64,000 bases of DNA. Source: Melampsora larici-populina 98AG31 (lineage: Eukaryota; Basidiomycota; Pucciniomycetes; Pucciniales; Melampsoraceae). A program made the translations under genes and the position numbers. The DNA lies in contig NW_006768768.1 of NCBI RefSeq assembly GCF_000204055.1, positions 2,255,088 through 2,319,087 on the forward strand. Direction: 5' to 3'. The notes beneath the pieces are model-generated. The model was not told the origin of the DNA, did not search any database, and was given only the letters and a program-made list of their open reading frames with translations. Shown here piece after piece: positions 33,671-44,750 of this stretch (its first letter is position 1; every line of letters starts with the position of its first letter).

Positions 33671-36600
33671 GGAAACCACTATTTGCCGCCCGGAAAAAAA
33701 ACCCAAAGCCCCCTTTCCGGGTAATTCGCGGGCTGTGAATTTCCTCAGCCTGCTTCAAAATCAAAGCGGGCTACTCCAAAGTGACCTACTTTGTGTGGTT
33801 TGGTTGGTCTCGTGAAGCTTTCAAGTCAAGCTTACTCTTTTTTTTGTGTGTTTCTCAAGTGAATGTATAGAATGAAACGTGATTGTATTGAGAACGAAAC
33901 GTGATTGTATTGAAAACATGAAGTATCAAGAGAGGATCAATTACAAAGTATCAATAGAGATCGATCGATATCGATTACAAGCAAATCTTGAGACAAAACA
34001 ATCATTTATTCTCCCAGACACAAGCAACAACAACACATCAACTGATCAAGAAAGAATAAAAAAGTAGGAAAAGCAAAAAAAAAAAACAAGAAATGAAACA
34101 ACATGAGAATCAACGGTGAGAAGTCCATCTTTCCAACTCAGCGTTGTATTCCTTTACCCATTGAGGAACCAAAGTGGTCTCAAGCATTGCCGCATTTTGG
34201 ACCTGTCCATACACTTCAGGAAAAGGTACTAAAAGCTCACAAAGATGACCCAGACCTAGACTGACGAAGTGCATACCATTGACAAACGCGAGTACTATTG
34301 GGGCTTCTTTGTTAGGTGGTGTTCGATAAGGGAAAAATAAATAACAATTGCTCCTTTCCGGATTGAAAAGAAGCACGGGGCGGTTGAACGCGCTTGCTAT
34401 CACCCAGCCCAATGAAGGCATCCTCAACCAGTACTCTCTAGTGCAAGATATTGCCTCGTGGTCAAGCCGACCCATAAGATCTTGTACCACTTCCTCTGCG
34501 TCAGATTGCTGTTTTCTTGTTCGGGGGCGCTGAGAAGGCGTTGATATCAGTTTTGTGTGATCTTCTTGATGGGAAGAGAGTTCAGCCTTCATTTCTCGGC
34601 GAATGACAAGGTAAGAATCCTTGGTGAACATGTTCATGGAAGCCGCAATCGCGTAAAACCCACAATTCCCATACGGAGGAGGGTTGTGAATTGATTTGAT
34701 ATATGGTACTATTATGGCTGGTAGTTGTTTCAATATCAACTGTTCATCTGGTTTCACAAGGCAGATTTTGTGGATAGTATTAGATTGCAGAGATTCGGAC
34801 TTGTCAATGTTCTTGTCCTCGTATTTGTACTCGATCGGGAACACTGCAGCGCCAAAGTTTCGACTCACTTCAAGTGTTGCTGTGACTATATGATCGGTTC
34901 GAGCTAATCCTAGATCCTCAGCAATCAAACATAGGCTTATTTTGGGAAGCAGGACACGACGAATGAACAAGTCAGGGCCCAGTGGGGCTGTGTTTTTGTT
35001 GTTGAGTTGTGCATCGGATGATTTGGATAAGAAGATCCGCTCGAGTTTTGTTACAATGACTTCAAGACCTTTGTATCCATAACTGATGTAAACATAACTT
35101 TAGTGTTAGACCATTCATCTCATTATGGAGCAGCGCTTGACTCATGGACTCACTAGCCAGAAATCTCAATTTCGAACCCTTCAAATTGTAACATTGGACC
35201 TCGATCACCGGTGGTCCGTTTTTGCTTAGCTAGGTTGTAATAAGTTGATTTCGTTTCATGTTTGATGATCTTGGAAAGAAATTTGACATGTGATTCTACG
35301 CGCCTGTTGTACAACACAGAATAGCGTCAGCGAGTGGGGTTAAACACAAATTCTAGATGGGGTTTGATGGGGTTTACCTTGAAAGACCGTTGAAGTCCAT
35401 CGAGGTTGGCCACCCCTGACTGATACCATTGGGGATTACAACACGCTCAGCCTCATGAAGTGAGCAAAACGACACAGTCATTGGGAACTAAAACAAGAGA
35501 ACCGATGTCAACAAGACGTCTGAAATACAGACGTTAGAAGGGTGTTTTACTTACTAGATGGGACCTCACTCTGGGACGAGTAAGTTCCTGAGTTATCTCG
35601 GGCATAGCAAGGAGTTCGGCCTGCAAAGAGAGAAGTTTCTCTGAAGGATTCACCGGCATTTCTTCATCGCAAAATACACAAAGTATTTTGTCATCCTCTG
35701 TCTCGGACCCGATATCAACATCACTTTTGTCATCCACACCAAAAAGTAACAAGTGTTCATTATGTTCTTTTTGCCAAAACAAATCGGTAGGTAGGTTGTC
35801 TTCGTTTTTGTTATTCAACAAATCACTAGGCTCATTTGCAGTGTTCAATTTGACAGGAGGAGTTGATTTGATTTCTGCCTGAGAAACTACGCGGTTTGCA
35901 GGACATTTGTTGGCCCGATGGCCTGGTTCGCTGCATTTGCTGCATTTATAAGTCTTTGTGGTCGTGGTGGTAATTGGCTTGGATGAGTTAGAGGTAGCTT
36001 TGTTTGGGATTGATGAGATGGCGGAAGTGTGTGTGTGTGTTGTGACATCTTCAGGTTGGGAGTCGTTCTCGGATGATTCTGGATCCACAGAGTCTTCATC
36101 CAACATCTCCTCTTCTCGAGTAAGGGCTCGTTCGACTCGTCTTCGTTTGGACTTCTCTTTTTTCTTTCTTTTAGTTTCTTCAACTTCATGTCTTGATTTC
36201 CATCGACTGTTTTTAGAGACCGCTTGTTTCTTTTGGCTTCCAGTACGTGGTCGACCTCGAGTGTTGTGCTTGACATCAGGTGGTAAGATAGGAACCAATG
36301 AGAATCGTCCGGTTTTCATAAGGTCCACTTCCTCATAGATTTTACAGAGTGCATGTTCAGGTAGACTCAATAAGGCATCAAACTTCAATCGTGCGGCATC
36401 TTGAAGGCCTTGTCGTGATTGGGGTGCGATGTCCATCACCAGGCGCCATTGATCATGAACCAGATTCGGCGAGAGGGTTTCGGAAACTTCGCGTTCAGCA
36501 GCGATGTCATGACTACATGGCATTCCCCATGCGGTTCGAGAAGTCTTAGTGCAAGGCCGGTCGGGTTGCTGTTGAGATTGAGATATCTTCTGGTACTGGG

Positions 36601-39294
36601 ATGTTATCTCCTTGATAGCAAAGTGAGAAACTACGCCGTGAAGGTCTTTAAGGAACGGAGGTATGTCCTGAAGCGTCTTGCCCTTCTCAATTCCAAATGA
36701 TACCATGATTTCATTGAACTGATGTTCACCATGCCGTTTGAATGCATTGAAACAGGTTAGAAAGTCGTTGTTGCGACCTTCTAAAAAGTTCTTCAATCCA
36801 AAGTGGCCACCTTCGACCCGGGATGTAGATGAATTGCCAAAGTGAGGTGTTGACGACGTAAAAAGTGATACAAACTTATTGGTTCGATGGAGCCAATTGC
36901 GCTCCAAGTATTCGAGGATGTGGTGTTTTTTAGCAATGACGGTGAGGGCTTTCAAGTTGATATCATAGTCTTCAGGAGTTGTTGAGGAAACAAACTGATT
37001 CCATACCTTCATAAACTCATCCCATTCCTCGTTCGTGTCAAAATGCTTCTTACAATTATTTCCAATGTTCTCATTAATGTGCCAGATGCATAAAATGTGT
37101 ACGGAGTCTGGAAAGATAGTGTTAATCGCATTAAAGAGAGCAGGTTCGGCGTCGGTGGCAAACGTTTGAGGAAGGCTGACGGTTGCATCGGAGTCAAAGA
37201 CAATGGACTTCAGCTGTTGCATGGCCCATTCGTAAGCGTCTTCTGTCTCACTATGCATGAAACAAAGCGCTACAGTGAAAGATTTGTGCGTGTTGGTGGT
37301 ACCGACAATGTGGAGGAGTGGTAAATTAAAATGGTTCGTCTTGTAGGTGCAATCAATGCCTAAAACCGTCGGAAACCGTCTGGCAAGCTGAATAGCCTCA
37401 GGACTCGCAAAGAAGAAGGATTGGAGGGTACCGTTTTCTGAAGTAACCGTACGAAAAGCCCAATGAAGTTCTGTTACTAAATCGAATAACCCTTGAATGG
37501 GTGTTCTTCCGTTGAGCCAGCACTTCTTGTGACGTGCCCGGGCATTGTAGATATCGCGCACCAGTACATCGGCACCACTGTCAACTTTGAGAAGGGGTCG
37601 AATGTTGCGAGGTCGAACACCAGCCGAGCTTAAGAGAGCAATTGTCTTGTCATTTTCATCATTGATTTGTCGATATCGACTTTCTTCGTGGAGATGATCA
37701 AAAGGAGGATGATTGTGAATCGCTTTGAGAGGATTTTTGTTGGCATCCAACGTGACGAACCATTGGTCTTTAGAAGCATGGTAATTGAGTGAGACCTCAA
37801 ACGTGCATCCTGTCTTCTTGGATGATGACGCACGCTTCTGCTTTTGCTCCTTCGCCTCAGCATGGTCCTGATTGTCCTCGTCGTTCATATTGTCAGTTGT
37901 TTCGTCCTTCGATTTCTTCTTGTTTTTTGGTTTGGCTGCCCGGGAACACTCTAGATAGATTCGTACCGTCTCTCCTTGCAGGTTGGGCTTGTGGCTCTTG
38001 ATAGATAAAACATAGCCTTGATACCGTGCGACCGCATTGAGATACATGATTCCAGCCTCCTTTTCAAAGAATGGTTTACCGATTTTTGGCGATTGCATTA
38101 ACCGTACAGGAGGTGCTCCTATACCAGGAAACAATGTATAAGTATCAAGTATATCAAGTATCACATCATATTGATTCCGTGACGGGTGTGGACTGGACTC
38201 ACCAATAGGAGGCCATTCATTATCCCGCTCATCGTTGGCCAAATCAAAGTCTTGTAAAATGCTAACGTCGTTTCCTTCAGGTGGCTCTTCATTGGTAACA
38301 GTAACAACACTATTGCAATCGCTGGAACTAGTAGGGTTGAATTGTGATGACGGAAGGCTTGGGTTGTTGACATGTGTGCTCAAGTGCATAGGAAGTGAAA
38401 GAATATTGGTCGCGTTCAATGAGGTTTGACCCTGAGATTGTGTTTGCGATTCAGTTGGAGGAAAAGGTGTTGTTCCAGGGGGATTTGAAAAGACGAATTG
38501 ATTTGAATTGGGGTATGGAAACCCAGGAGATGAGTGCCAGAACAGATGGGGTTGAGCTGAAGGTCCGGCTACAAAGTTAGTTTGAGAGGGAATATAGACG
38601 TGGTGGTGTATAACAGAGTGGTTCGGCAGTGTGGTCGGTTGTATAGCAGAGTGGGTAGTGTGGTCGGTAATGGTGAGTTGGTTTGTGGTGTCGATTGAGG
38701 AAAGCTTGAGGTCAACAAAGCATTTGAACCGTTATCGTTCAAAAGATTTCCTTTGCGGTTTCGCTTCATCATGAGGATGCTTGTGAACCTGTAGGATTTG
38801 TTGTTGTCGATTTGAAACGTGAAAGTCCAGGTGAAAGGAGGGAGTGTGGAGGGCGCCTGAAGAAGGGATATACGATACAATGGGGTAAGTACAAGTGGAG
38901 AGGAAGTGAAAAACGTGATGAATGAAGGAACGGGTGCTTACCATCGTAAGCCAAATCATCTTCATGCAAATCTGGTGAGTCCAGGTTGGTCTCCCTGGGC
39001 CGTTCGATCGAGTGTTGGATGTGATCAAGGTGAGTGGATCAATGGATGGTGAGGTGTGTGGTATCATTCGTATGTGGAATGAGGGCTAAGTAGCCCTCAC
39101 CCTAAGCCCTGTCTGGTGGTGAAAAGCCCCCGTGGGCTGTGAATACAAATCAGCCCGCATTCTTAAGCCCGCCGACAGCCCGTCGGGGCCGTTTGTGGCG
39201 CTGACAACATCGGGTACCCGCGGGTACCCTCGGGTAACACCCCAAATAAAGGGGGCGTCAGGTTTTTTTTTCCGGGCGGTAAATAGTGGTTTCC
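33671..39294. mobile_element. Mutator-like (MULE) transposon, complete
   Basis: The inverted ends GGAAACCACTATTTGCCGCC (33671-33690, one mismatch to the right end 39275-39294) continue with an A/T run for about 33 bp. They enclose 5624 bp. TTTACAAA flanks both ends exactly (33663-33670 and 39295-39302), an 8-bp duplication. The single gene (34110-38389 plus probable upstream exons) is read from the right end. The left end lies only 48 bp from the Harbinger right end. Confidence 0.82.
34110..38389 (-). CDS. MULE transposase with C-terminal OTU-like cysteine protease domain
   Basis: The large exon 38389-35555 is followed by 35487-35378, 35303-35154 and 35082-34110. The GT-AG introns are 67, 74 and 71 nt and phase is kept throughout, giving at least 1355 aa. 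The order is an FAR1/WRKY-GCM-like zinc region (C-x(n)-H-N-H, about residues 145-230), then the MULE catalytic core. In the core, Asp is in V-L-G-I-D-C-T-Y (about 346), Asp in F-A-T-D-A-E-P-A-L (about 413), C-x2-H near 437, and Glu in S-R-V-E-G-G-H (about 526). A basic Lys/Arg tract, a CCHC knuckle (C-x2-C-x4-H-x4-C) and an OTU-type domain follow. Its nucleophile is in Y-G-N-C-G-F-Y-A (Cys about 1172) and its His in N-G-M-H-F-V-S-L (about 1306). The frame stays open upstream to about 38720 and likely joins an exon ending near 38942, so the N-terminus is incomplete. The usual D of D-G-N-C is Y. Confidence 0.8.
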
Positions 39295-39544
39295 TTTACA
39301 AATCTGCACTTTACACAGCATTTCATCGCAGCACACAGCGGCCTGCGGCGCGCTGCGTTTCTTTTACAGCGCGACGGCCTGCAATGTGCAGCGATTTTTC
39401 TTGCACATCGCTTTCTCAGGGAGCTTTTGGGTGACTGCAACTGCGCTGCGATGGCGTCAAGACGACACTGCGGTAGATCACATTGTCGTCGCAGTCAGGC
39501 AGGTGCTGCCGGCCGCGACGGTGCGTTTGCGTGTTGTTACATCC
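39295..39544. other. Right remainder of the GC-rich TIR element
   Basis: GC-rich non-coding DNA between the MULE end and the resumption of gypsy integrase. It shares GACTGC(A/G)ACTGCGCTGCGA with the left remainder near 27495 and TGCGGCGCG(C/G)TGCGTTTC with 20890. Confidence 0.55.
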
Positions 39545-40031
39545 TTTGACTGCTTATCACCCACAAACCAATGGACAATCTGATATAGTGAACAAGGTAA
39601 TTGAAAAATATCTTCAACATTTCACCAGCTACCAACGGGACAACTGGGCGGATTTACTGCCATTGGGCAAGTTTGCGTACAACAACAATGACCATGCATC
39701 AACTGAAGTATCACCTTTCAAGGCAAACTACGGATTCAAACCATCAATTGGAGGAGTGCCTTCAGTAGCACAATGCTCAAATGCAGTGGAGGAAAGGATG
39801 AGGGTATCCAATGATGTACAAACTGAACCGATGAAATGTTTGAAAAGAGCACAGGAGGAAATAAAACCGCACTTTGACAAACACACACAACCAACAACAT
39901 ACTGGAATGTTGGTGATCCAGTGTGGCTTAGTAGCAAGAAAATTTCAACAACCAGGCCAAACCCAAAACTATATGATAAGTGGCTGGGACCTTTTAATCC
40001 ATTTCTTCGTCAGGTGTATTTTGAATTCTGA
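39545..40031 (+). pseudogene. Gypsy integrase C-terminal half (remnant)
   Basis: The open frame resumes at the integrase core with L-T-A-Y-H-P-Q-T-N-G-Q-S-D (the catalytic Glu position is Asp). The post-core helix pattern W-A-D-L-L-P-L-G-K-F-A-Y-N-N and the S-P-F-K-A-N-Y-G motif follow. After that come the D-P-V-W-L and K-L-x-x-K-W-L-G-P-F elements of the C-terminal (GPY/F) module. The N-terminal zinc finger and first catalytic Asp are absent. The frame ends where another sequence is inserted. Confidence 0.75.
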
Positions 40032-40035
40032 GGTG

Positions 40036-40600
40036 CACTTCTGTGACCGTAGGAAATCTATCCTCCTAAGGGAATTAGATTGTCTCTTCCTTTCTGGAGA
40101 ATCTCTCGAGTAGATTCTCCGAATAGTGTTCTATCTCTAGGATCCGTCCTACCACAATCTGTACAATACCAACCATACGGCCAGCATCCTACCTGGTTGT
40201 GGTTTGGGGTGGGTCCCAGGATTTGGGGGAAAGGGGTCTTAGGTATCAACCTTACCCCAGTCCCGACCCCTGCGACATGAGGACAGCGCCAGAGAATATT
40301 GACTTCTTGACCCCGGGTGGTGGGTGGGTTCAAAAAATTAAGTGAGATTCAGAGCAAAATAGACTCTGAGGATCTTCAGAGTGCGAGCTATGAGAGAGGT
40401 GGTGTGGAGAGGTAGAGAGATAAAACTGAGTTTCTCTCTACTCCACATCCTCGGCTCATTTGTTATGTGACATGTGTACGTACACCTGTCACATATGAGT
40501 CTTCTCAAGCTCGCACCCATTACCTTTGTCACACACTTCCTAGTAATGGAAGGTAGGGTACCTCCGCGGGCTCTGGGAACACAATTCATATTATCAAAAA
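40036..40600. repeat. Insertion inside the gypsy GPY/F region (possible solo LTR)
   Basis: The integrase C-terminal module stops near 40030 and resumes near 40605 (A-Y-K-L-T then I-H-P-V-F-H-V-S-L-L). The DNA between is non-coding, with a CCCCGGGTGGTGGG tract and several palindromes. It might be a solo LTR or another non-autonomous insert; I could not fix its ends. Confidence 0.4.
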
Positions 40601-41050
40601 GATTTTGAGGTCTGCCTATAAACTGACATTACTGCTTTAAATGAGAGGGATCCATCCTGTTTTTCATGTATCCTTGCTTAGAAAACATCTTCCAGACACT
40701 ATCAAGGAACAACAACAAGTTAAACCAAAACCAGTTTATATTGAAAAGCATGGGGAGTGGGGAGTATCCAAACTTTTGCACAGGAGCAAGAGAAGAAATA
40801 AGCTTGAATACTTAGTAAGTTGAAAAGATTTCAATTCAGAGCATAATTCATGGGAAAAGGAAGATAATTTAAAACATAGTATGGAATTATCAAATGAATT
40901 TAAAATGAAAAATCCACAAGCAACATCAAGACATAGGAGAAATAGGAGCGAGAGGGCAAGCTTTTTCCCACAGGGTTTTTTAATGCTTCCTGTGGCAAGA
41001 ACACAGAGCTTGCAAGAGGGAGCTTAGGCGTAAAAGGGGAGATAATGCTA
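40601..41050 (+). pseudogene. Gypsy chromodomain region and polypurine tract
   Basis: I-H-P-V-F-H-V-S-L-L-R-K-H marks the end of the integrase GPY/F module. A chromodomain-like stretch follows, with L-L-H-R-S-K-R-R-N-K-L-E-Y-L-V and, after a stop, N-S-W-E-K-E-D-N-L. The AAAAGGGGAGATAA tract just before TGCTATG is a probable polypurine tract and 3' LTR start. Confidence 0.55.
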
Positions 41051-41339
41051 TGATCTAGACATAACAGGGAAACACCTGTGACATATCAGATATCACATGT
41101 CACATGTTTGAAGACTACTTTTGCTTGTATCTCACGTCACTCATTGCTGTCTTCCCCATCTGAAAATCTACATAGTGAATCCAGAACCCCAGAGACTACA
41201 AGCCTCAACCCTTTTTGAGAACCCTGTTTGTGTCCTTAACACCCTCTAAGCTTGCCTGTGCCTTGGATGTAACAAAAACCAACAAATCTCAACTGGAAGG
41301 GCTATGAGATGTCAAACTCACAAGACTCAATCAAGTACC

Positions 41340-44110
41340 TCAAGTTTATGAAACTTCTGAACTATCTCCAATTTTGGGCCACTGCTTACAAGAGCTGTTT
41401 GGTGCGGATGCAAGGGAAATCAACCTGACAGCAGATCAGAAAGCTCACCTAATTGCTGCTCTCAATTCATGTTCAATGTGGATAAGCAACTCTCCAATTG
41501 CAACACTCTCTACTCACCATCTTGTCCAAGTACTATACCAGTAAAGTGTAGCAAGAAGAACAAGCTGGTTTTCTGTGATGAATCTCAGAAACTAAAAGGG
41601 CTGGAAAGTGTGCAAACAGCACTTAATATGATGTATGCATTAGACAACAATATCAAATTCACTCTGAAATTCATCATTTGTGCTGATCCCTCCCATGCTA
41701 AATTGATGAAGCACAAGGAGCTAGATACCCTAAACAATTCCATTGAAGCCTTGTCACAACGTGATTGGGGTGATTTCATGTACCATCTTTCAATCTCAGC
41801 CTGTCAAGGACTTCTTCAAAATCAAGGAGCTGTCAAAGATTTCATTGAAGCTTTAGCCATTCAAGCTGAGCAAGAATCTTGAGGAAAATTGATACAAGGA
41901 ATGTGAAATAACTCTGGCCTTGACGATTGCCTCACCACTCTTGGTGCAATGAGCACAAGTGTTCTGGGTCTTGTCAATCACAACTTTGCAGGAAGCACAG
42001 CCTGAAGTCAACGTATGATTTGTGGAAAAACTGGGATGCAACTCAAAGATGGACTCAAACTCATCAACTTTGGGAAAGTTGCTTGGTTCATTTCAGATCT
42101 TGGTTATTCAGGACCTGTGGTTGGCACTTCCAATCAGACAGTGTGTGTCAAAACACTGCATCATCACAATGTATTCCTTGTCAGAGCCAAAGGTGGTGAT
42201 GTCCTATTTGGACCCCCTGAAGAATTGGCTGATTTAGTGAAAAAGATAAGTGAAGAAGATCAATTGTGTGGCAAGGTGAGCTCATGAATTGATCTGTGTA
42301 TGATTGTTAGTCAATCATCTGGTGACAATTCTTGGTGTTTCAAGATTCAAGCATACACATTACGAGCTCCACCCCCAAATGTACCCACTTTTGTGGTAGC
42401 TCTCATTGCAACCCCTGCTAATGAAAACACTGGTAATATTCTATGTCAGCACAAGGAATTTATAAATATATGACAAGCTTCAGGTATCAATCTACTTTCA
42501 ATTGGAGGCAACAGTGCTCCTGTGGAGCTTGCGGCACAAGCAGGTCTTGCAATGTTGAAAACCCAATTCTTAACTTTTGAAGAAGCCAGTCTTGATGTAC
42601 ATATCAGAGTTCTACTTGTTGGTAATCCACTTTGACCTATTGTAGGTGTACAAGATCCAGAACATGCAAAAAAGACCACAGCAAATCAACTTCTTTCTGG
42701 TGCCCAACTCCTGGCTTTAGGAAAATACTACTCATGCATTCAACAGTTGGTACATGTCCTTCAGATGCCATATAGTCCCTTAGTTACCAAAGATGTCAGT
42801 GATAGTCACAAGCAAGACAATGGCCAAGCTTTTCAAAGATTCAGTTGGTAGACTCTTGAGGCCTCACTTTCTAAGCCAGAATTGCCTGGTCTCTTATTAC
42901 TATTATTTGTTTTTGGAGAGATGACTGATGCATGGTTAAACCAAGAAATTAGTCATCAAGACAGGATCAGATCAGCATGGACCACCAAATTTTCCATGTG
43001 ATGCTGGAAAATCACTTGAAGAGACATCAAGATGAGCCCAATAGTATCATGAGCATGAAGAATAAGAGTCCGTTTGGCTGCCTTCGGCCTTGCAGGTTGA
43101 CCAAGCCAAAACCGGAGGCGTACGCTTTGAAGCAGTTTGAAACGTACACTTGAAGTTTTGTTGTTTGGTACAGAAGCTGTGGTCGACCTTTGAGGCGTCT
43201 ACCTTGAGGTCGGTCAGCCAAATTTGTTGACCAGCCAGGTTTGACGTTTTGGTCGAATCTTGCAGGTTGACCTGACTAGTCCCATAGACCTGAAACCAGG
43301 AGCGCAACATTGGATTTTGCAAAGGGAGAAAACCCATAAGTTTCAAGGTCAAGTACACTTCAAGGCGAGTGTACCAAACGCACCAAACCCTGGTACATGC
43401 CTTGTGGCAGACATGGTCTACCTGCAGATCCGCAGGCAGACACCTTGCAAGTCTATGCCAGCAAGGTCAAAGGCAGCCGAACAGACTCTAACGGAATATC
43501 CCCTCAAAGCTTCAAGATATTCAAAACTCTTGCATGAAGCTTGCTCAGCTTGATGATATCACATTGTCAACACTATTCAGAAATCCCTTTCTTGCCTTTG
43601 AAGCATGGCAGCAAAGCTTGTGAACATATCTTTGGATGGATGCAGATTATTTCTGAAAAATTAATTGTTCTCAACACTCACCTTATGATCCCCAAGATCT
43701 TTGCAGTCATAAAAACTATTGTAATGGGTAAGATGAAGCTGGCACCGTCAGAACACGTGCATGCAGGTTATCAGATTTGACAGGAGCCCACATGATTGAA
43801 CACCAAATCACTCAGCTACTTTCCTACAAATGCTAAGATCTCTGACAATCTAGCAATTGCCAGCAAACAAGCAAACAGCCCTATTCACTTTGCCGGAATG
43901 GGACATCTGGATCTATCTGAAGATGAGATTATTGATACTATTTCCCCAGAGTCTTCATTATCTCCTGAATCCAAAGCAAGTGAGGTACGTGCATCTTAGA
44001 GTAGTTTGTTACTTCTGATACACCAAGGCTAAGTTGACAAACCTCATCTCACAAAATTTCAGATATATCCAAAAGTCTTGCCAAAGATTATGAAGTCACC
44101 TACGCTTACA
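41340..44110 (+). pseudogene. Decayed transposon-like protein of unnamed basidiomycete family
   Basis: Several frame segments look like one large protein broken by stops and frameshifts: 41469-41882, 42015-42290, about 42480-42850, 43541-43780 and 43796-43999. Landmarks are V-Q-D-P-E-H-A-K-K-T with G-A-Q-L-L-A-L-G-K near 42650-42730, a D-V-S-D-S-H-K-Q-D-N-G-Q-A block, and F-L-P-L-K-H-G-S-K-A-C-E-H-I-F-G near 43600. I recall these landmarks in repeated, unannotated transposon-like proteins of basidiomycetes, but cannot name the family. A Tourist-like MITE (43066-43488) is inserted in it. Short open pieces continue to about 44750. Some breaks may be introns. Confidence 0.45.
43066..43488. mobile_element. 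Tourist-like MITE with TAA duplication
   Basis: The left terminus GAGTCCGTTTGGCTGCCTT and the right terminus (complement of GAGTCTGTTCGGCTGCCTT) match at 17 of 19 positions. TAA flanks both ends exactly (43063-43065 and 43489-43491). A TAA/TTA duplication is typical of PIF/Harbinger-mobilised MITEs. Its TIRs differ from those of the Harbinger at 28052-33622, so that element is not its direct parent. It is 423 bp with no coding capacity. Confidence 0.72.
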
Positions 44111-44750
44111 GACCCAGCAACTGTCCAGAAGACCAGGCATTGGAGGTGGCTGCCATGTTGGGCAAAGAACAGAACTCAATCAGCTAGATGAGAACATCAA
44201 TTCTGAAGCAGTCCAGAGTGCAGCCATGTCTATATCTAGGCTCCTCAACCCAGGTAAGTTCTGTCTATGCTTCAATTATAACTGTGACTGAATTGGATTT
44301 CATCTACAGATGTTGAACACAATCAATCTTCACCATATTTGCAAAACAATGTACCCAAAAGAACATCTGGAGCTTGATTGAAGATTGAAAGCTTCACAAT
44401 AAGGCTTTGGTTGATCTTTGAGAAAAACACCACAGTCAATCTCACAGACACAAGGGCAATGAGCAAGACCGGGTTAAATTTAATGCTGTCAAGTTACAAG
44501 TGGCCGTAGCTTCTACCAACACAGATGGTTGTCTTGATCCCAGTGCATGCTATAAGATCATCACGGTCCACATGAAAAGTCAAACAAACTTTTATTCTTA
44601 TGGCAAACATAGACATTGTTGGAACATCCATGTGAAGCTAAACATGGCTGGATTACTGAACAGAACATTGCTCCTTGGATATGAAACCCTGCAAGGTCTT
44701 TTTGATGGTGGTGTGGAAATCAGAATTGGGGTAACCCCATTATTTTATTA

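Larger units (their letters stand above)
27468..39536. mobile_element. GC-rich TIR element (hAT-like), split by later insertions
   Basis: The left end CAACACGCAAAC at 27468 is matched by the exact inverted end GTTTGCGTGTTG at 39525-39536. The flanks are TTACATC on both sides (left 27461-27467, right 39537-39543), extending to 8 bp if one C is shared. A 7-8 bp duplication suggests hAT-type insertion into the gypsy copy. The element's own DNA is only about 0.85 kb (27468-28051, 33623-33670 and 39295-39536); the rest is the Harbinger and Mutator-like insertions. It has no coding capacity of its own. Confidence 0.55.
26040..41050 (+). mobile_element. Decayed, split Ty3/gypsy (chromovirus-type) retrotransposon
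   Basis: Plus-strand remnants appear in gypsy order: a gag zinc knuckle near 26125, an aspartic protease (26460-26700), a repeat-containing linker (26815-27420), an integrase C-terminal half (39545-40031) and chromodomain-type sequence (40600-40980). A purine-rich AAAAGGGGAGATAA polypurine tract near 41031-41045 is followed by TG. RT, RNase H and the integrase N-terminal part are missing. The copy is split by the nested elements at 27468-39536. No 5' LTR is recognisable. End points are approximate. Confidence 0.65.

Noticed and set aside
35958..38001. Plus-strand open frames up to 126 codons
   Set aside because: Shadows of the MULE transposase on the minus strand.
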